From Magnetococcales bacterium (GTDB lineage Bacteria > Pseudomonadota > Magnetococcia > Magnetococcales > JADFYX01): 43,678 nucleotides of DNA. Shown one piece after another: positions 1 through 8,938 of the stretch. The translations under genes and the position numbers were made by a program. Position 1 is the first letter of the stretch; every line of letters begins with the position of its first letter. The notes under the pieces are model-generated. The model was not told where the DNA came from. It ran no database searches and saw only the letters and a program-made list of their open reading frames with translations. The DNA is taken from positions 1-43,678 of the forward strand of contig JADFZS010000034.1 in NCBI GenBank assembly GCA_015232405.1. The letters run 5' to 3'.

Positions 1-113
1 CCATTTTTTTTTTTTTTTTTTAAGTTTGATATGGTCAAAAGTGAACATATTTACCTTGATGAATGTGAAAATGTTGACAGTTTTTATTGCAAGAAGGTGT
101 TGTTCAGCTAAGC

Positions 114-239
114 TTAAGCCATGCCAAACATATTTTTTATAATATAGACCACCTCCATCTCAAACCTTTTAAATGCTTGGCTTTGTTCGATATAGCTGTC
201 GTAAATAGATGTTGTAAAATCTTCATATATATTTGCCAT
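114..239 (-). CDS. Micro-ORF, 41 residues, function unknown
   Basis: A 41-codon frame opens with ATG at 239 and ends with TAA at 114-116. It has a good Shine-Dalgarno (GGAGAG about 6 bases upstream of the ATG), and this is the main reason to believe it. The peptide begins MANIYEDFTTSIYDSYIEQS and is acidic and aromatic at the N-terminus, with a more hydrophobic C-terminal third (EMEVVYIIKNMFGMA). No family is recognised. It lies downstream of the histidine kinase on the same strand, separated by the short hairpin repeat, so it could be co-transcribed or have its own promoter. A longer overlapping frame (137-475) has no ribosome site and crosses the repeat, so I prefer this one. It could still be a chance frame. 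Confidence 0.4.
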   Translation of the reverse strand: MANIYEDFTTSIYDSYIEQSQAFKRFEMEVVYIIKNMFGMA

Positions 240-333
240 GATACTCTCCAATGGTTAATTAGATCGTTATACTTGAAGAATATTAATGCAACTTTTAATC
301 CAAACTGCTTTTTTTGATAATATTTTAGCAAGA

Positions 334-390
334 TTAAACATAGAAACGGCGGTTGGCGGTGCGTGCTGACAACTGCTGTTTCTAGATTAA
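334..390 (+). repeat. Short (57 bp) copy of the TTAA-flanked hairpin repeat
   Basis: Both ends of the 172-bp repeat seen at 21224 and 24294 are present, but the whole middle is missing. The left arm AGAAACGGCGGTTGGCGG and right arm CTGACAACTGCTGTTTCT are joined by six bases and bracketed by TTAA. On the plus strand the arms pair over 18 positions with one mismatch, using G-U pairs. The right TTAA supplies the stop codon of the histidine kinase (387-389). It looks like an internal-deletion derivative or a minimal form of the element. Confidence 0.8.
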
Positions 391-2402
391 AGGGAAATAT
401 CCGTTGCTTGCTTCTCTTTTGCGATAATAGGCAGGGTAATGTTGAATGTAGTGCCGTTGTTTGGGGAGCTTTCACAGGTTATCTTGCCGTAAAGGGTCTT
501 GGTTACTAGATTGTAGACGATATGCATACCGAGACCTGTTCCCCCTTCACCCCGGCGTGTGGTGAAAAATGGTTCAAATAGTCGCTCTTTGGTTTTTTTG
601 TCCATACCCAGCCCGTCATCTTGATACTGCATGAAAATCTGCTTATCAATCTGTTCTACCTTGATATTTATACTACCGTGATCTCTGCCATTAAAACCGT
701 GGAGAAGTGAGTTCATAACCAAATTGATGATAACCTGGCTCCATGCTCCTGGCAGTCCAAGTATCTCCAACTCCTTTGAACAGTCATAGTTTATGGTATA
801 TGGGCTGTTTTTTAAAACCGGGCGGATACTCATCAATGTGTTGGAAAGATGGTTGTTTACATTAAAAAAGAGAAAATCTTGGGTGCTCTGATCAACAGCA
901 ACCTGTTTAAAGCTTTTAACCAGTTCTGAAGCACGACTTAAATTGCTTAAAATGAGTGAGGAAGACTCGCTGGTATCTTGAATATATTGCTCTAAATCGG
1001 TGCGACTGAGCTTCCCACTATTAAACTTATCCATAAACTCTCTTGATCTGGTTTGTAGATAAGATGATCCTGTAACACCTATACCAATGGGGGTTTTAAT
1101 CTCATGGGTAACACCAGCTACAAGACCTCCTAACGAGGCCATCTTTTCTGATTCAATCAACTGGCTCTGAATTTGTCTGATATTCTCAAGTGAGTCGTTG
1201 AGGTTTTTGGTTCTATCTGCAACCCTCTGTTCCAAAGTTTTTGTGAGGTTTTCCAGCTCGCTACTTTTTTGGGAAAGGTTGCTATTTGAAATTTGTAGGC
1301 TATAGAAAATTTTACTGACAAAAAGCAGCAGCCAAATACATATCGTTGCTGCTATAATGGCACTCAAATACATGAGTATAAAAAGCAACCCCTTGGCCCA
1401 TCTTGTTGCCTCACCTATGGAGTGGGAAAATTCATCTTCTAGTGCTGTTAAAACCTCATTAACAAACATAACCTCTTTGATTATCTTGTCCAACTCTTTA
1501 GGAGATGTTCTGTTTTGTAAAACATATTGATGAACTTTTTTGCCAAGAGCTTCCAAATCGGCAATTTGTTCATCTCCTTTTTCCCAGATTTGTATTATCC
1601 TTTTTATATATTCAAGATCTTTATTCCATATAAAAAGTAGTGCCATACTATTTACATCATCGGGGTGGCTACCACCCTGTATCAGGGCATCAAGTGCTGT
1701 TTCTAAGTTGGGTCTCTCTTTTTCCAGCTCCAAACGGGCTTTTTTGTTCCATAAAGTAACCTCGATATAGTTTTTAAAGCTGTTATAATCTTGCTCTTCT
1801 TTTTTTTCTGCATAGCGGATAAGATGAATAACTGCGCTTTTCTGGCTTTGTGACCAAAGACCCTCAGCAGCGACAAAACTCCGCATTCCAGATATGGTTT
1901 CCATACCTGTTATTCCTATAAAAACCAGCCCAATAATAATCACAACCATTGAGGTGATGACCACAAACGGCAACATACCCATGCTATGTCTGTTAACCTG
2001 TTTGTGGATAAAGCTTTGAATAGCAACGAGGTATATCAAAGGAGCACTCAAAAGTGCCACTATAATACCGTCTATTACTGTTATTTGAAGTTGAGTCAAA
2101 TACGGTTTTGTCCAAAACAGAATTGACATGATGAGAAGTTCGATGAAAAAAATTATCAACGGTAATTTTACCGTGATAGTCAGCCAATTTACCGGGGTTT
2201 TATATCTTTTATGCAGAGGGAAAAGTACCACCAGGGCGATTAATGGAGCCGTCGTAAATGCCAATATGGTAGCGTCCAATAAAAACTCTTGCAGAGAGTC
2301 GGGGGTTGCAAAAGGTAAAAATGGCAATGCGAACATAATAATTATTTCGCAAACAGCTATCAATACTGCTATACGTAGTGTGATTTTTATTCGAGAGTAC
2401 AT
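387..2402 (-). CDS. Membrane-bound sensor histidine kinase without HAMP domain
   Basis: This is a 671-residue sensor kinase that would autophosphorylate on His433. The N-terminus has about five membrane segments (roughly 7-29, 43-63, 76-97, 106-128, 144-165). Two of them belong to an internal repeat (LLDATILAFTTAPLIALVVL and VIDGIIVALLSAPLIYLVAI). A helical extracytoplasmic domain (about 166-337) follows, then a sixth segment (338-363), a coiled coil (370-415), the H-box THEIKTP, an N-box (NLVMNSLLHGF), and ATP-lid motifs DDGLGMD and GGTGLGMHIV. No receiver or HAMP domain is visible and no response regulator is adjacent, so it is an orphan kinase. The start at 2402 has only a weak ribosome site; the 74-residue gene lies 65 bp upstream on the same strand. 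Its stop codon lies in the hairpin repeat at 334-390. The signal it senses cannot be read from the sequence. Confidence 0.94.
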   Translation of the reverse strand: MYSRIKITLRIAVLIAVCEIIIMFALPFLPFATPDSLQEFLLDATILAFTTAPLIALVVLFPLHKRYKTPVNWLTITVKLPLIIFFIELLIMSILFWTKPYLTQLQITVIDGIIVALLSAPLIYLVAIQSFIHKQVNRHSMGMLPFVVITSMVVIIIGLVFIGITGMETISGMRSFVAAEGLWSQSQKSAVIHLIRYAEKKEEQDYNSFKNYIEVTLWNKKARLELEKERPNLETALDALIQGGSHPDDVNSMALLFIWNKDLEYIKRIIQIWEKGDEQIADLEALGKKVHQYVLQNRTSPKELDKIIKEVMFVNEVLTALEDEFSHSIGEATRWAKGLLFILMYLSAIIAATICIWLLLFVSKIFYSLQISNSNLSQKSSELENLTKTLEQRVADRTKNLNDSLENIRQIQSQLIESEKMASLGGLVAGVTHEIKTPIGIGVTGSSYLQTRSREFMDKFNSGKLSRTDLEQYIQDTSESSSLILSNLSRASELVKSFKQVAVDQSTQDFLFFNVNNHLSNTLMSIRPVLKNSPYTINYDCSKELEILGLPGAWSQVIINLVMNSLLHGFNGRDHGSINIKVEQIDKQIFMQYQDDGLGMDKKTKERLFEPFFTTRRGEGGTGLGMHIVYNLVTKTLYGKITCESSPNNGTTFNITLPIIAKEKQATDISL

Positions 2403-2467
2403 CAGTTGAAATTCCAGGTTATTGCGTCGGGGGCAGATTTTTTATTATCAAGATTTTTGGTGTGGAC

Positions 2468-2692
2468 TCAATTATCAAGGTCCAAAAAGGTCTGTCTGCC
2501 TTGGTATCTAAAAATAATGCGAGTTTTTAGCAACGTTGTGCCGTTATCCATGCTACCTTTTGCTATGTGCTGGGTCTTGACCCGTTTACTTAGAAGAGCC
2601 TCAACATACTCCTCCACAGATATGCCCAAACCCTTGGCCACCAATCTATCCATCTCTCCGGCATTGTCTGAGCAACCCACTCTTTTGTTCAT
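2468..2692 (-). CDS. Hypothetical protein, 74 residues, upstream of the histidine kinase
   Basis: The ATG at 2692 is preceded by a good Shine-Dalgarno (AAAGGA, about 7 bases upstream). The gene reads into the kinase gene on the same strand with a 65-bp gap, suggesting an operon. The product is short, soluble and basic in its second half. The stretch LVAKGLGISVEEYVEALLSK looks helical, like a small N-terminal DNA-binding or adaptor helix pair, and RIIFRYQGRQTFLDLDN looks like a beta hairpin. I recognise no family. An antiparallel frame (2406-2765) covers the same bases but lacks a ribosome site. Real-gene status rests on the ribosome site and the context. Confidence 0.55.
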   Translation of the reverse strand: MNKRVGCSDNAGEMDRLVAKGLGISVEEYVEALLSKRVKTQHIAKGSMDNGTTLLKTRIIFRYQGRQTFLDLDN

Positions 2693-2830
2693 GGTAAATC
2701 CTTTTTTATCTGTTGGAAAGGTAGCCCAAATAGTTCATGGAATTATGACTTCTACCCCATGGTGATATTTTTTAAGCTTGGATAATACCATCTCCGATAA
2801 AAAAGTTGTGAAAAAATAAATGGTGCTCTT

Positions 2831-4288
2831 TTATGTGCCACAGAAGGTTTGATATATCTCACTCCCTTCTGTTGGATATGATTGATAAGGTGAAATATCT
2901 TTCTGGCTTGTATAGGGGGTTTTTACTGCTGCCAATAGATTGTTGAATGGGGTCAAATCACCATTTTTACAGGCAGCATCCAGTGCTTCTTCTACTTTAT
3001 GATTTCGGGGTATTACCACCGGGTTGTGTTTTTTCATCAGCTCTTGGGAAATTTCTTGAGAATCTGAATTTAGCAGCCTGCGATCATGCCATTTTTGTTG
3101 CCAACTTTTAAAAGCATCTTTTTGAAATATCATCTCTTGGGCTGTTTCACCTTTTAACAGGTTAAAAAATGTATTTGTGTAATCGGCCCGGTTTTGTTCC
3201 ATCAAGGTCAGCAATTGGGTAATTAGATCTTTATCCCCTTGCTCTTCTCCCACAAGGCCAAGCTTGTTTTTCATCATAGCAAGCCATTTTGTTTCAAACT
3301 GTTCATCATATGAGTCAATAATTTCAGTAGCTATATTCACCGCTGTTTTGCTATCAGAATCTATCAATGGTAAAAGCGTCTCAGCAAACCTTGTTAGGTT
3401 CCATTTTGCCATTGATGGTTGGTTGCCAAAAGCATAACGTCCACCATGGTCAATGGAGCTAAACACCGTTTCTGGATTATATATATCCATAAAGGCACAT
3501 GGACCGTAGTCTATGGTTTCCCCAGAGATGGTCATATTGTCGGTATTCATAACACCATGGATAAAACCCACACGTAGCCAGTTGATAATCAGGTTTAACT
3601 GTTGTTCCATAACATTTTTTAGCAGTGTAAGAGCGTGGAGGGTATCTTGGTCGGTTTGGGGATAGTGGCGTTTCAAGGCATAGTCCACAAGCTTTTTACT
3701 GGTTGGAAAATCTCCCTTCATCGCCAGATATTCAAAGGTTCCGACCCTTATATGGCTAGCTGCAACACGGGTTAGAATTGCTCCTGGCAGTGGGCCATTT
3801 TCACGGTAGACATTTTCACCAGTTGTTACCACAGCCAAGCTTTGTGTGGTGGGAATACCAAGACCGTGCATCGCTTCACTGATAATATACTCTCGCAACA
3901 TGGGTCCCAAAGCAGCACGTCCATCGCCACCACGGGAAAAAGGGGTGGGGCCAGAGCCTTTAAACTGAATATCAATTCGTCTGTTATCCGGTGTTATGTG
4001 TTCTCCCAAGACGATGGCTCGACCATCCCCCAGCATGGTAAAGTGACCAAATTGATGTCCGGCATACGCCTGGGCAATTGGTTCTGCCCCGTGGGGAATT
4101 TGATTTCCTGCAAAAAGTTGGGCGTTGTTTTGCCCTGAAAGTGGGAAGTCAAGACCCATTTTTAAAGCTAATGGCTCATTGAACAGTACCATTTTGGGAT
4201 CTGATACTTTGGTGGGTTTAAGCCTTACATACATCATCTCAGGTAGAGATGTATAACTGTTGTCAAACTGCCAACCGTTGTTGCTCAT
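2831..4288 (-). CDS. selO: Protein adenylyltransferase SelO (YdiU family)
   Basis: SelO is a pseudokinase that binds ATP in an inverted orientation and transfers AMP to Ser, Thr or Tyr of target proteins. In bacteria it is linked to redox stress and S-glutathionylation. The frame runs open to 4381, but the conserved N-terminus begins at MSNNGWQFDNSY. I therefore take the ATG at 4288, with AAGG about 8 bases upstream, giving 485 residues, the usual family length. The upstream extension would run into a REP element. Family hallmarks are GDGRAIVLGE, GSGPTPFSRGGDGRAALGP, MNTDNMTISGETIDYGP (catalytic and metal-binding region) and a C-terminal FCGT. The last carries the redox Cys that is selenocysteine in many eukaryotic homologues. 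The gene stands alone, divergent from hisC. Confidence 0.95.
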   Translation of the reverse strand: MSNNGWQFDNSYTSLPEMMYVRLKPTKVSDPKMVLFNEPLALKMGLDFPLSGQNNAQLFAGNQIPHGAEPIAQAYAGHQFGHFTMLGDGRAIVLGEHITPDNRRIDIQFKGSGPTPFSRGGDGRAALGPMLREYIISEAMHGLGIPTTQSLAVVTTGENVYRENGPLPGAILTRVAASHIRVGTFEYLAMKGDFPTSKKLVDYALKRHYPQTDQDTLHALTLLKNVMEQQLNLIINWLRVGFIHGVMNTDNMTISGETIDYGPCAFMDIYNPETVFSSIDHGGRYAFGNQPSMAKWNLTRFAETLLPLIDSDSKTAVNIATEIIDSYDEQFETKWLAMMKNKLGLVGEEQGDKDLITQLLTLMEQNRADYTNTFFNLLKGETAQEMIFQKDAFKSWQQKWHDRRLLNSDSQEISQELMKKHNPVVIPRNHKVEEALDAACKNGDLTPFNNLLAAVKTPYTSQKDISPYQSYPTEGSEIYQTFCGT

Positions 4289-4343
4289 TATATAACCTTG
4301 TCTGTCAACCCTGAAATTTATATTAAAATCAATATTAACTATG

Positions 4344-4408
4344 GTAGGGGAGAGCCTGCTTGCTAAGAAAAGCAAAGTCAAACTTAAACAAAGCCTGCTT
4401 GCCCCTAC
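4344..4408. repeat. REP-type inverted repeat (GTAGGGG family)
   Basis: GTAGGGGAGAGCCTGCTT at the left faces the complement of GTAGGGGCAAGCAGGCTT at the right, giving a 65-bp element with inverted ends. It lies just upstream of the selO start, in the selO-hisC intergenic region. The same family appears at 21789-21857 and, as a related subfamily, at 17417-17547. Confidence 0.75.
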
Positions 4409-5008
4409 TTAGGGGTTTTTTAAAAGTGTTAACAACTAAGTAGATACAGTATAAATGCACCCCTTTGTAAGAGTATCTTCCAACCCTAAAGGTTCAATTA
4501 ATACAAAATCAAACTTACGTTAATTGACAGATGGTTATATAAAACTATCTTATTTTCTTGTTACCAAAGTAGAAAGAGTAAACACAAAGAATAAACTGAT
4601 AAACAGCATTGAATAAAAATCATCATGGTTTTTTATCTTCTTTTAAAAAGTTAAATAACTAAGTAGTTGTCACTTAAGACAGCTACAAATTAGATGGTTG
4701 ATAATAAATCTAGGACGCAAGCATAACTCGCATTAACTGTACCTAGTTGTGAAAATTATTGTAAATTAAAGAAAACCAGAGCAGTTTATGGAATTAAATT
4801 GCGGTTATTGATGGGATATCGTTGTAATAATGACAGTGTATTGACAGCATTAATTTATGAGCCTCGTCATTAGAACCAGGGTAACAAAGAGGTGGTATTT
4901 CGACTATAAAGCTGACCGACCAACTGTTGGTGTTGATTCAAACAGTGATCAATGGCAGTCTGTCCAACACTTTTTTAAAATTATTAGATTATTAAGGAAA
5001 CAGATATC
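4409..5008. other. Long AT-rich intergenic region between divergent selO and hisC
   Basis: No credible gene is seen here; the short frames have no ribosome sites. A TTGACA at 4524-4529 is followed after 16 bases by TATCTT, a weak possible sigma-70 promoter for the plus strand about 450 bp before hisC. A second TTGACA (4841-4846) has no convincing -10. AAGGAAA at 4994-5000 is the hisC ribosome site. No riboswitch or T-box architecture was recognised. Confidence 0.5.
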
Positions 5009-6151
5009 GTGGTAAATCAGCAAAACAGCAATAAAGAGTTTGACTTCAAAACTCTTTTTCGATCAGGAATTCTAGGGGTCAATCCCTATAGTCCCGGCAA
5101 ACCAATTGAAGAGGTGCAGAGGGAGTTGGGGCTAACAGACATTATTAAACTAGCCAGTAACGAAGATCCCCAAGGACCACACCCCGAAGTAATCAAAGCA
5201 ATTGAGGTTGCTGCCCAAGATATCAACCGTTATCCCGATGGCTCCAGCTATCAACTTAGCAATAGGCTGGCTGAACATCTAAATGTTGATCCATCCATGG
5301 TTCTATTGGGCAATGGCTCCAACGAGCTGTTGAATATGATAGTACGGGGTTTGATATCTCCCGGTGAAAATATGGTTTTTGCCCACCCTAGTTTTGTGGT
5401 GTACGGTTTGGCTGCTGCTATCCATTTTGAGTGCGGGCGAGCCATCCCTCTGGATAAAAATGATAGACACGACTTGCCGGCAATGGCTGGGGCTGTTGAT
5501 GATAAAACCAAGTTGTTGATGATCTGCAATCCCAATAATCCCACTGGAACCTATAACACCACAAAAGAGGTTGAAGATCTGCTGCAAAGCATACCATCCA
5601 GGGTGATTGTTGTGCTTGATGAGGCCTATTTTGAATATGCCTATGCCGATGATTATCCCGATGGCATTGAGCTATTAAAAAAATATCCAAATTTGGTCGT
5701 GGCCCGTACCTTTTCTAAAATACATGCCCTGGCTGGTTTAAGAGTTGGCTATGCCGTTGGTCACAGTGAGTTGATAACCCAGCTGCAAAAAACCAGAGAA
5801 CCTTTTAATGTTAATACACTGGCTCAAGCAGCAGCCCTGGCAGCATTGAATCTACCAGAAATGGTAAAAGAGCGAAGTCTACGCAACAAAACAGAGGGTG
5901 CTTGGTTGGCAGAGCAGCTAACAAGACTTGGCTTTCAAGTGGTTCCATCCCAGGGTAACTTCTTGTTTGTTCGCCATGCCATGGCGGCTTCTGAAATGTG
6001 CGAAAAACTATTGAAAAAAGGGGTGATCATCCGCCCCATGAACTCTTTTGGTCTGGGAGACGGTGCTTTGCGTATCACCATCGGCGTTAAAGAAGAGAAC
6101 CAAAAATGTGTTTTGGCTTTGGAATCTATTCTTGAGGATTTTACAGGATAA
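5009..6151 (+). CDS. hisC: Histidinol-phosphate/aromatic aminotransferase, HisC family
   Basis: This is a fold-type I PLP aminotransferase of 380 residues, the normal HisC length. HisC converts imidazole-acetol phosphate and glutamate to histidinol phosphate, and many members also transaminate aromatic amino acids. Visible signatures are NPNNPTG (174-180), DEAY with Asp204 for the pyridine nitrogen, TFSKIHALAGLRVGY with the Schiff-base Lys237, and the C-terminal LRITIG. The start is GTG at 5009, supported by AAGGAAA eight bases upstream. No other his gene is nearby. The next large operon holds IorAB and PaaK, so an aromatic-amino-acid transaminase role (for example phenylalanine to phenylpyruvate) is possible; sequence alone cannot separate the two. 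Confidence 0.9.
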   Translation: MVNQQNSNKEFDFKTLFRSGILGVNPYSPGKPIEEVQRELGLTDIIKLASNEDPQGPHPEVIKAIEVAAQDINRYPDGSSYQLSNRLAEHLNVDPSMVLLGNGSNELLNMIVRGLISPGENMVFAHPSFVVYGLAAAIHFECGRAIPLDKNDRHDLPAMAGAVDDKTKLLMICNPNNPTGTYNTTKEVEDLLQSIPSRVIVVLDEAYFEYAYADDYPDGIELLKKYPNLVVARTFSKIHALAGLRVGYAVGHSELITQLQKTREPFNVNTLAQAAALAALNLPEMVKERSLRNKTEGAWLAEQLTRLGFQVVPSQGNFLFVRHAMAASEMCEKLLKKGVIIRPMNSFGLGDGALRITIGVKEENQKCVLALESILEDFTG

Positions 6152-6326
6152 TAAAGGGTGTTAAGAGAACCGTTGCTTTATTGCACCAGTTGATGTAACT
6201 ATATTGCAAAAATGTAACACGAGTGGAAAAGAAGTAGGTAAAACAGGGTGTAATTGTTGTATTTTTATATATAAATTTAGTCGAAACAGTATTTATAATT
6301 ACTTTAAAAGATAGAGTGAAATAGCG

Positions 6327-7661
6327 ATGAAAAAATCAATTTTTGCATTGGGCCTTGCTGTAACTTTGGCATCATTTGCACCGGGTGTTAGTGGTGCAGG
6401 TGAAAGTAAAATGTCCTGGGGTGGTGATCTTCGGGTTCGTCTGGTCAACTGGGATGAGATACCAATAGCACGGGGTAATGCCGATCTGAACCAGTGGCAA
6501 TACCATAGAACCAGAACCCGTGTATGGGGTCAATATAACTTTAGCCCCGACGTTTCTGTTAAAGGCCGTTTGGTAAATGAGTTTTGGGACCACACAAGTG
6601 ACAAACCCACTGGTCAACCAGCAGATAGTAAAGAGTTCCCCAGTGAAGTTGTTGCTGACAATCTCTACATAGATGTTAAAAATATGCTCGGTGGCAAGCT
6701 TGATTTGCGTATTGGTCGTCAGGATATGATCTATGGTACTGGTAAGATGATCCTTGATGGCACACCGGAAGATGGCTCTCGCACCATCTATTTTAATGCT
6801 GTTAAAGCCCAATATAAAGCTGGTAACAAGCTCTCCATTGACCTTATTGGTGCAATGAACCAAAACGAAGATGAGTTTGTTATAAACAGCCAGAGCAGAA
6901 ACCTATCACCCAACGATATAGATGAGAGTTTGGCTGGTATCTACCTTAAAAAGGGACACGCCAACTATCCTTTTGAGGCATATTATCTCTATAAGGGTGA
7001 GGATGATGTCTCAACCAGCAACAATGATATAAGCCTCCACACAGTTGGTGTGCGGTTGATGCCAAAAATCAGTAAATCTCTCTCTGCCAATCTGGAGCTA
7101 GCGTACCAGACAGGTGAGATGGATAACGATGTTATCACCGATATCGGTGGTGTAATGGTTGATGCCAAGCTGGCCTATAAACTTCCTTTTGCTCCTTCAA
7201 TAAAGCCTGTTGTAGACTTTAGCTACTACTACCTCTCCGGTGATGACTCTGACACAGCGACCGAGAATGAGGCTTTCTGGCAGGTGTTTGGTCGTTGGTC
7301 ACAATCTAAAGAGTTGGCTGTATACTCCATGGTTGCCTCAAACAACGTCAACGGAACCAACCAGCTTCGTACTGGTCCGGCGTGGTGGTCCAATGTTTCC
7401 ATCCCGTCTGTGGGTTTGAACATGGCTGTTACAGACAAGGGTAATCTTGCTTTACGTGCCAACTGGATGATGGCCCCAGAAGATGATGGTAACGGCTCCG
7501 GTACAGATCGTGGTCTTTATCTGACCTCAAAGCTTAAATACAATTTTTCTAAAGCCCTCTCCAGCCATCTGGTTTATGAGTTCTTAAATCCTGGTGACTA
7601 CTATGCAGACGACACAATTAATGCTCACTTCATCCGCACAGAATTGATGTATAAATTCTAA
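6327..7661 (+). CDS. Outer-membrane porin, alginate-export-like beta barrel
   Basis: A 444-residue exported protein. Residues 1-23 form a signal peptide (MKKSIFALGLAVTLASF, cleavage near VSGA-GES). The rest shows alternating amphipathic beta strands rich in Tyr, Trp and Gly, acidic turns (GDDSDTATENE) and the terminal Phe (ELMYKF) recognised by the BAM machinery. LDLRIGRQDMIYGTG is characteristic of the alginate-export/AlgE-like porin family, whose members often carry small organic substrates rather than alginate. It sits between hisC and livK and is probably the outer-membrane entry for the substrate that LivK binds, which is inference. The ribosome site is weak (GAGTGAAA). No truncation is seen. 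Confidence 0.85.
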   Translation: MKKSIFALGLAVTLASFAPGVSGAGESKMSWGGDLRVRLVNWDEIPIARGNADLNQWQYHRTRTRVWGQYNFSPDVSVKGRLVNEFWDHTSDKPTGQPADSKEFPSEVVADNLYIDVKNMLGGKLDLRIGRQDMIYGTGKMILDGTPEDGSRTIYFNAVKAQYKAGNKLSIDLIGAMNQNEDEFVINSQSRNLSPNDIDESLAGIYLKKGHANYPFEAYYLYKGEDDVSTSNNDISLHTVGVRLMPKISKSLSANLELAYQTGEMDNDVITDIGGVMVDAKLAYKLPFAPSIKPVVDFSYYYLSGDDSDTATENEAFWQVFGRWSQSKELAVYSMVASNNVNGTNQLRTGPAWWSNVSIPSVGLNMAVTDKGNLALRANWMMAPEDDGNGSGTDRGLYLTSKLKYNFSKALSSHLVYEFLNPGDYYADDTINAHFIRTELMYKF

Positions 7662-7707
7662 AAAGTGTTGTGGTTTAAAGTCACTTGATCAAGCGGTATA
7701 TTAATGG

Positions 7708-7738
7708 CCCCTTGTCCTTGCATTATTGGGATAAGGGG
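7708..7738 (+). terminator. Hairpin between the porin gene and livK
   Basis: CCCCTTGTCC (7708-7717) pairs with GGATAAGGGG (7729-7738), one G-U pair and an 11-base loop, followed by TCACTCTTATTTT. It lies just after the porin gene and 41 bp before livK. It could be a leaky terminator that separates porin from liv expression, or an mRNA-stabilising stem. The U-tract is imperfect. Confidence 0.45.
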
Positions 7739-7779
7739 TCACTCTTATTTTGAAATCATTTTTTAGTGGAACCCCTATC

Positions 7780-8916
7780 ATGAAAAGATCCTTAAAAGCA
7801 CTGGTTGCAGGATTCGCCCTTTTATGTTCGGTAAATGTAGCCCAGGCGGCCGACATTAAAATCGGTACTTTTTTAGCTGTTACCGGTCCCGCCTCATTTT
7901 TGGGTGATCCAGAACTTAAAACTTTGCAGATGTATGTTGATAAGATCAACAGTGAAGGTGGAGTGATCGGCAAAAAGTTGAAGTTGATCCATTATGATAC
8001 TGGAGCCAACCCCAAAAAAGCGGTTAACTTTGCCAAAAGGCTCATTAAAAAAGATCGGGTTGATGTTATAGTGGGAGCCTCTACATCTGGAACTACCATG
8101 GCGGTTATTCCCATTGTCCAGAAGGCAAAAATTCCATTCATCTCCATGGCTGGTTCAGTAAAAATAATTGAGCCTGTTAAAAAATGGGTATTTAAAACTC
8201 CCCATACTGATAAGATGGCAGCAAGAAAAATATTTCTTGATATGAATAAACGGGGCATTAAAAAAGTTGGTCTGATATCCGGTTCTGGTGGTTTTGGTAA
8301 ATCTGGCCGTAGTCAGGTGTTGGCGTTGGCCTCTGAGTATGGTTTGACCATAACTGCTGATGAATCTTATGGTAAAAAAGATACCGATATGACCGCTCAG
8401 TTATCTAAAATCCGTGCTACAAATCCCGATGCTATTTTAAACTTCGGCTTTGGCTCCGGCCCAGCCATCGTAACAAAAAATGTCCGTCAGTTGGGAATCA
8501 AGCTACCCATATATCAGTCCCACGGTGTCGCTTCAAAAAAATATATCAAACTAGCTGGTTCTGCTGCTGAGGGTGTCCGTTTGCCAGCTGCTTCACTTTT
8601 GGTTGCATCCAAGTTGCCGGGTTCACATCCTCAAAAAAAGGTGATCCAGGCTTATAAAAGCAGCTTTGAAGCCAAACACGGTCCGGTTTCAACATTTGGT
8701 GGTCACGCCTATGATGCTCTCTACTTGGCTGTAGAGGCTATTAAACGTGCCGGAACTGTTAATAAAGCCAAGGTTCGTGATGAGATTGAGAAGACCAAGA
8801 ACTTTCTCGGTGCTGGTGGTATTTTTAACATGAGCAAGAGAGACCATTTGGGGTTGGGTCTGGACGCATTTAAAATGTTGGAGATCAAAAACGGCGACTG
8901 GTCTATTGTTGAATAA
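7780..8916 (+). CDS. livK: Branched-chain/aromatic amino-acid ABC transporter, periplasmic binding protein
   Basis: This is the solute-binding component of a Liv-type importer. I take the ATG at 7780 rather than the upstream TTG at 7750, because it gives a compact signal peptide (MKRSLKALVAGFALLCSV, cleavage after AQA) and GGA lies nine bases upstream. The mature part starts ADIKIGTFLAVTGPASFLG, typical of type I periplasmic binding proteins (Peripla_BP_6), with the usual two-lobe pattern (VDVIVGASTSGTTMAVIP; FGGHAYDALYLAVEAIKRAG). Length (about 378) is normal. It begins a tight livKHMGF run. Ligand identity is not readable; the downstream arylacetate genes suggest an aromatic or branched amino acid or a carboxylate. 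Confidence 0.92.
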   Translation: MKRSLKALVAGFALLCSVNVAQAADIKIGTFLAVTGPASFLGDPELKTLQMYVDKINSEGGVIGKKLKLIHYDTGANPKKAVNFAKRLIKKDRVDVIVGASTSGTTMAVIPIVQKAKIPFISMAGSVKIIEPVKKWVFKTPHTDKMAARKIFLDMNKRGIKKVGLISGSGGFGKSGRSQVLALASEYGLTITADESYGKKDTDMTAQLSKIRATNPDAILNFGFGSGPAIVTKNVRQLGIKLPIYQSHGVASKKYIKLAGSAAEGVRLPAASLLVASKLPGSHPQKKVIQAYKSSFEAKHGPVSTFGGHAYDALYLAVEAIKRAGTVNKAKVRDEIEKTKNFLGAGGIFNMSKRDHLGLGLDAFKMLEIKNGDWSIVE

Positions 8917-8938
8917 GTTGGCTGTTTAAATAAAAGTT

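Noticed and set aside
137..475. 112-codon minus-strand frame at the left edge
   Set aside because: It crosses the short repeat and the end of the kinase gene in another frame and has no ribosome site; the 41-codon frame with a good site is preferred.
2406..2765. 119-codon plus-strand frame opposite the 74-residue gene
   Set aside because: No ribosome site and no protein-like pattern; the minus-strand gene has a good site and is in line with the kinase gene.
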